Origin: Psoroptes ovis
Taxonomy: Eukaryota > Arthropoda > Arachnida > Sarcoptiformes > Psoroptidae
Direction: 5' to 3'
DNA: 64,000 nt
Assembly: GCA_002943765.1 (NCBI GenBank)
Contig: PQWQ01000008.1
Coordinates: forward strand, 1,798,001 to 1,862,000
Both the position numbers and the translations under genes were made by a program. The first letter of the stretch is position 1. Every line of letters begins with the position of its first letter. Shown piece after piece: positions 59,088 through 64,000 of the stretch. The notes under the pieces are model-generated. The model worked only from the letters and a program-made list of their open reading frames with translations. It had not been told where the DNA came from and made no database searches.

Positions 59088-61019
59088 ATGGGTAATTGTG
59101 TATCATCAGAAGAATCGAATAATTTCCTTAAAAATTCAAAAGAATCATCAAAATATTGTGATCAACAACGATCATCATCTCAACATAATAATAAATTTAA
59201 TGATATAAATATACATCATAGAAATTCTATGTCAACATCATCATCATCAGCAGCAACAACGGCAGCAAATCAATCAACAAATTTATTAAATAATAATAAT
59301 TATAATAATAAATTAACGAATCATCATCATCATCATAATGATTTAATGATAAATAACAATAATGGTAAAGCTCAATCATCATCAACGAATTCATCAGCTG
59401 TGATAGCAGCAGCTAATAATTCATCAATATCATCATCGCTGACATCAGGTGTAATATCATCGAATACAAATTCAAATTCAAATATTAATTGTTCATCATC
59501 ATCGGTGGTGGCAGCGAATAGTAAACATTTAACCAATAAAATAGTGATTGCATTATATAATTATTTCGCAAATGATGAAGGTGATCTTAGTTTTCGTAAA
59601 GGTGATCGTTTACAAATTGTTGATGATAGTGATCCTGATTGGTGGCTGGCCAAACATTTACAAACCAATCAAAAAGGTTACATTCCAATGAATTATGTTG
59701 TTTCGGAAGTGATTGAAATGGAAGAGTAAGTCTTAGATTATTTGATTGATTTTATGATTAATTAATTAATTTTTATTTGTAAACAGATGGTTTTTCGGTA
59801 AAATATCGCGACGCGAAGCAGAAAAGCTATTATTATGTACAAATAATCCACGTGGTACATATTTAATACGTTATAGTGAACAAACTGCCGGTGCATATTC
59901 ATTATCAATCAAAGATGTTGATCAACAAAAACGTGAACATGTAAAACATTATAAAATAAAAGCAATGGATAATGGTGGATTTTATGTGACCACACGAAAA
60001 ACATTTAATTCCCTTCAAGAATTGGTTGAATATTATTCAGATAGTGCTAATGGTCTTTGTCATGTACTGACAAAACCATGTCCAAAAGCTAAACCATGTT
60101 TATGGCCATCGAAAAAAGATGAAATTGATCGTAATGATTTACAATTTGTTCGTGAATTGGGTGGTGGAAATTTCGGCAAAGTTTATTACGGTACATATCG
60201 TGGACAAGTTGAAGTCGCCATTAAAATGTTGAAACCAGGCACTATGTCACCGCAAGCATTCCTTGAAGAAGCGGCCATTATGCGAAAATGTCGCCATGAA
60301 AAACTTGTACCATTGTTCGGGGTTTGTTCACAAGGTGAACCGTTGTTGATTGTCACCGAATTTATGTGTAATGGTAGTCTATTGGATTATCTAAGAAAAC
60401 GTGAAGGAAAATTGTTGAAAATTAATGATTTACTTGATATGGCCGCACAAATTGCCAGTGGTATGGCATTTTTAGAAAGTCAAAAACTGATACATCGTGA
60501 TCTTGCCGCCCGTAACATATTGGTCGGTAAAAATCGTATCGTTAAGGTGGCTGATTTTGGTTTGGCACGTGTTATTGAAGATTCTGAATATACAGCCCGG
60601 CAAGGTGCAAAATTTCCGATCAAATGGACAGCACCCGAAGCAGCATTGTATGGAAAATTTTCAATCAAATCCGATGTATGGAGTTATGGTATTTTACTCT
60701 ATGAATTACTTACACATGGACAAGTGCCCTATCCAGGTAAGTATCAATTACGATTGATTCGTTTTTCGAATTATTCATTCATTTATCTTCATTAATCATT
60801 TTAGGAATGCATAATCGTGAAGTAATTGAACAAGTAGAACGTGGTTATCGTATGCCAAAACCAACAAATTGTGAATGTTCCGATTCGGTTTATTCAATAA
60901 TGAGACAATGTTGGGATGCTGATCCAGAAAAACGCCCGACATTCGAATATCTGTATGGATTTTTTGATGATTTTTTAGTTGCTGCTGAACCAAATTATCG
61001 TGATGCTGAAGAATTTTAA
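59088..61019 (+). CDS. Src-family non-receptor tyrosine kinase (Src64B-like)
   Basis: Membrane-anchored signalling kinase. Exons 59088-59725, 59787-60736, 60805-61019; 600 aa. Begins MGNCVSS, giving the myristoylation Gly2 and a palmitoylation-type Cys. A long Asn/Ser/His-rich unique region (about residues 10-150) replaces the usual short one. Then SH3 (IALYNYFANDEGDLSFRKGD..DWWLAKHL..GYIPMNYV), SH2 starting WFFGKISRREAEKLL with YLIRYSE holding the phosphotyrosine-binding Arg, and kinase with GGGNFGKVYYG, VAIKML, HRDLAARN, DFG, activation-loop Tyr in EDSEYTARQG, and APEAALYGKFSIKSDVWSYG. The tail EPNYRDAEEF keeps a Tyr at the Csk-target position. MHNREVIEQVERGYRMPKPTN and NPRGT in SH2 resemble Drosophila Src64B more than Src42A. 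All catalytic residues are present. Confidence 0.93.
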
Positions 61020-62187
61020 ATAATTGAAGAAAAATCAATCGATCATCCATCGTTCATTGTCCATCTATCAATCAATCCATTGATATTATCACTGATCATC
61101 AGAAGAAATCTTTCATTCATTCATATATTTTCCAAGTTATTTCATTCATCATCCATTATTATTTCGACAATTATTATCAATAATTATTGCCCAAGAATCG
61201 TAGCCATTCGAATGGTATTCAACAAGGTTTTTTTACAATATATTTCATCATCATCCGAATCATATTTGTGTTCTCATACCGAATCATGTTTACACCGTAA
61301 AATGATATGATTATTAATTATATATTTTTTAAAAAAAGTCTAATATTTTTCCATACAATTTTATATGATAAATATTTATATATTTTAATCAATGTATACA
61401 ATACAACAATATACACGTATGTAATAAGCTGCTTCTTTTTTTTATATCTAATATAATTTAAATATGACATATACAAAAAAAAAATGAAATGAAATTCAAA
61501 ATAAGAAATAATAATTGTGATCCATTTTGATATGTACAATATTTAATTCACCAATATAAATATTTATATGTAATCAATTGAAAATTTATTTTTTTTTGAA
61601 TATATTTTATAAAAATATCAACCAAAAACCACCACCTTTGACATCAATTTACACAGTTGATGAATACTTGCCAGCTATCTTAAAAAAATATCCTTGGAAA
61701 AATCTTGAAATTATTAACCAAATATACAAATCTTCGATTATCAATATTAACCCTTATTATTATTATTTTGTATTCACTTGTAAATAATCTTTTAATTTAA
61801 TTAATAAAATTAATTAAAAATTGATTTTTTAACTTGAAATTACTCCAATTTAATTTTAAAAAATAGGTGAAAATTGGCCAAAATTCGAATTTCGAATTGA
61901 TGAATTTTTTTTTCAAAAAAAAATCATGTCCTGTTCATAAAGGATAGGACAGCATTTTTTATTTTCTCTCTGCATTCACATGCACAACGCTTTCTTTGCT
62001 TTGATTATTGATTTATATATTTTCCACTTCCTTTTTATACGCTCAAGCATCGTGTCTTGTTGTCTCGTGTGTGTGTTTTTGTGGAATTTTTAAATCCATT
62101 TAATTGCAATTAATCTCGATTAATTACGATCAAATTCAATCTTTGTTTCATTCGAATCAATTTTTGGAAATTTCGAAAATCATTAAA
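61020..62187. other. Spacer between Src-family kinase and RpS12
   Basis: Very AT-rich; contains the kinase 3' end and the RpS12 promoter. The inverted pair GTCCTGTTC..GGATAGGAC sits near 61927-61951. Pyrimidine-rich stretches (about 62025-62036 and 61961-61969) could hold the TOP-type start expected of ribosomal-protein genes, but the start site is not determinable here. Confidence 0.5.
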
Positions 62188-62721
62188 ATGGCTGAGTATG
62201 TCTTTGATCTTCGAAATTCTCTGATTAATTTCAATTGTTTTTCACTCGAATTTTCAATATTTTAGACCACTCGATTTGAATACAGCATTACAAGAAGTGT
62301 TGAAAACATCGCTGACACATGATGGCCTCGTCAAAGGTCTGCATCAAGCTACAAAAGCTTTAGATAAGTAAGTATTAGTAATTTCAATCATCGAATAAAT
62401 CACCAAAATTAATCCAATTCAATTACCTTGTAAATATATAATAGACGTGAAGCATTACTTTGTGTGTTGGCCACAAATTGTGATGATCCATCATATATTA
62501 AATTAGTTGAAGCACTTTGTGCTGAACATAATATTGATTTATTGAAAGTTGATGATAATAAAAAGCTAGGTGAATGGGCCGGTATGTGTAAAATTGATAA
62601 AGAAGGTAAAGCTCGCAAAGTTGTTGGTTGTTCATGTGTGGTCGTCAAAGATTGGGTCGAAGCTACGCCTGGATTAAATTTTATTAAACAATATTTAAGT
62701 GAAAAAAATGTAAAGGCTTAA
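62188..62721 (+). CDS. RpS12: 40S ribosomal protein S12 (eS12)
   Basis: Component of the small ribosomal subunit. Exons 62188-62195, 62266-62367, 62445-62721; 128 aa, close to the usual length. Reads MAEPLDLNTALQEVLKTSLT, then HDGLVKGLHQATKALDKREA, LATNCDDPSYIKLVEALCAEH, VDDNKKLGEWAGMCKIDKEG and KARKVVGCSCVVVKDW, a near-identical pattern to human RPS12. The first coding exon is just eight bases (ATGGCTGA), common in ribosomal-protein genes. The short gene with short introns and its own AATAAA signal suggests high expression. Confidence 0.97.
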
Positions 62722-62751
62722 ACCTTTAATTTTTTTTATAAATTTTCAAGA

Positions 62752-62757
62752 AATAAA
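62752..62757 (+). terminator. AATAAA polyadenylation signal of RpS12
   Basis: Canonical AATAAA 31 bases after the stop codon in AAGAAATAAACTTTTTT. The cleavage site should fall close to, or inside, the 3' end of the convergent NF-YC gene. Confidence 0.75.
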
Positions 62758-62788
62758 CTTTTTTAAATATTGAATCAAGGAGTTATGA

Positions 62789-63836
62789 TTATTCAGATGT
62801 TTCTACGTGGTTCGATGAATCATTTGTGCTGTTTTGGTCCATCGATTGTATTAGTTTCGTCGCCGATGAATTCGTATCATCATTCGATGATGATGCGGAT
62901 GGTTGCGGCACAGCTGATGCGGCAGCTGCAGATATCAATGCCATCGGCTGTCCACCAGTAGCGGCGGCCGCCGCCGTAATGAATTGTGTTGGCAGAATTA
63001 TTTGATTCGTTTGCGAATTCTGATGCTGTTGATTCTGCAACAGCTGTTGATATTGTTGCGATGATAGCGTGATTGGTAAATTATCATTAGTCGTTGATGA
63101 TGGTGGCAGTGGTGGTGGTATCGGTATTATTTGCGGTGCCGCACTGGCCGTAGCCAGCGAGAATTGTGCTGGATTCGATTGTAATATTTGTATTGGTTGT
63201 GCACCAGCTGCAGCGGCTGTAGATGTCGGTGATGCAATCTGCAGCAGATAATTTAATTGATCAGCATTAGCCGTAATCAGCTGTTGTGGTGGCGCTTGTT
63301 GTCCATGAATTATACTGCTTAGATTACTAAAATTATTGTATAAATGTTTATTTTTATTCGATGATTGGTGGTGATGGTTGTTTTGCTGATGCTGTTTATG
63401 AGTTTCACGTGGAACGATATCGATTAGGAAATCAAATTGATCATATTTAGCAATGGCAGCCGATATATCAGTACGTTGCAGCGTACGACGTTTACTTTCT
63501 TCGGTGTTGATCCATGCCCGCAAAGAAAGTTCAGCGATGAATATTTCCACAGCTTTGGCGAACAATATCGGTGCTTCACCCGAAATCATTTTGACATCTT
63601 CATCCAGCTTCATTATCTTTTTGATTCTGGCCAACGGCAATTCTTGATTACGGAAATCATCCTGAATGAATGGATCGGAAAATTCAAGAATTAATTCAAA
63701 GAATTCAAATCAATCAAATAATTACACTGGTTGTGCTTTCAACTGCAGCCAATTCACGTTTCCAAAATGTCTCGAACAGTTGTATTGCTTCGGCCGAAAC
63801 GTTTTTGGTGATTATCGACGGTGATTGGTTGTCCAT
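62789..63836 (-). CDS. NF-YC: Nuclear transcription factor Y subunit C (NF-YC), histone-fold protein
   Basis: CCAAT-box binding subunit that pairs with NF-YB and recruits NF-YA. Exons on the minus strand: 63836-63726 and 63661-62789; 327 aa. The histone fold spans the junction: AEAIQLFETFWKRELAAVE, then QELPLARIKKIMKLDEDVKM, SGEAPILFAKAVEIFIAELS and KRRTLQRTDISAAIAKYDQF, which match human NF-YC closely. The C-terminal two thirds is a Gln/Ala/Pro-rich activation-type region (IPIPPPLPPS, QQYQQLLQNQQHQ, poly-Ala). The donor AGT|GTAATT keeps phase 0; the alternative CCA|GTGTAA would shift the frame into a stop. Convergent with RpS12, 67 bp between stop codons, so their 3' ends probably overlap. 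Confidence 0.95.
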
Positions 63837-64000
63837 AATTTTAATTTAATGAAAATTTGAGTCAGAAACTTTCACCAAAAAAAATCAAAATAAATTTTTG
63901 TTTACAAAATAAATCCCATTCAAAGAGAACGATACATCGTGTCCTGGCATTTTTGAAAGGACCATCGAATCCCGCGCATTTTTTAAAAATTTAAATTTTT

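Noticed and set aside
59200..59520. Asn/Ser/His-rich part of the Src-like gene as a non-coding insertion or intron
   Set aside because: The frame is uninterrupted from MGNC to the SH3 domain and similar tracts occur in other proteins of this window, so it is most simply coding.

Overview
The window looks like nuclear DNA of a small, AT-rich arthropod. My best guess is an acariform (astigmatid, dust- or scab-mite-like) mite. This rests on very AT-rich spacers, many introns of only about 45-120 bp with GT..AG ends, long Asn/Gln/Ser tracts inside otherwise conserved proteins, and arthropod-type members of the gene families (a rutabaga-like adenylyl cyclase with a huge C-terminal tail, a Src64B-like kinase). 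The species call is inference; the eukaryotic, intron-bearing, arthropod-like nature is well supported.

Layout. 1-13490 is a gene-poor spacer with ten short mariner-like inverted-repeat elements. 13491-17896 (-) is TONSL in six exons. 17897-23200 is spacer with repeats. 23201-32680 (+) is a rutabaga/ADCY1-type adenylyl cyclase in twelve exons whose introns hold six miniature transposons of three kinds. A hAT-type element with a perfect 8-bp target duplication sits at 33078-33264. 33325-35971 (-) is a PH + RhoGAP protein of the ARHGAP12/15/27 type, with a probable alternative long 5' coding exon at 36604-38145. After a 4-kb spacer come a three-finger C2H2 protein (42270-43917, -) and, divergent from it, a single-exon PPP phosphatase with an unusual EF-hand-like N-terminal part (44574-47036, +). 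Then come a cationic amino-acid transporter (47232-49625, -), CCDC134 (50668-51478, +), an LPCAT3/nessy-type MBOAT lysophospholipid acyltransferase (52086-53825, +), GPKOW (54091-55867, -), a Src-family kinase (59088-61019, +), ribosomal protein S12 (62188-62721, +) and NF-YC (62789-63836, -).

The genes are unrelated housekeeping and signalling loci, not an operon or a single pathway. Neighbours are often divergent or tail-to-tail (LPCAT3/GPKOW 265 bp apart, RpS12/NF-YC 67 bp apart). Exon boundaries were read by eye from splice motifs and checked by phase: for each gene with complete exons, exon lengths sum to a whole number of codons.

The main non-genic signal is a dense population of tiny non-autonomous DNA transposons: 24 copies of an 80-100 bp mariner-like family (A), 5 copies of a longer palindromic Tc1-like family (B), one TTAA-flanked piggyBac-like element and one hAT-like element. 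No transposase gene is present. The most unusual coding finding is the phosphatase architecture; the RhoGAP alternative 5' exon and a 13-nt microexon are also worth following up.
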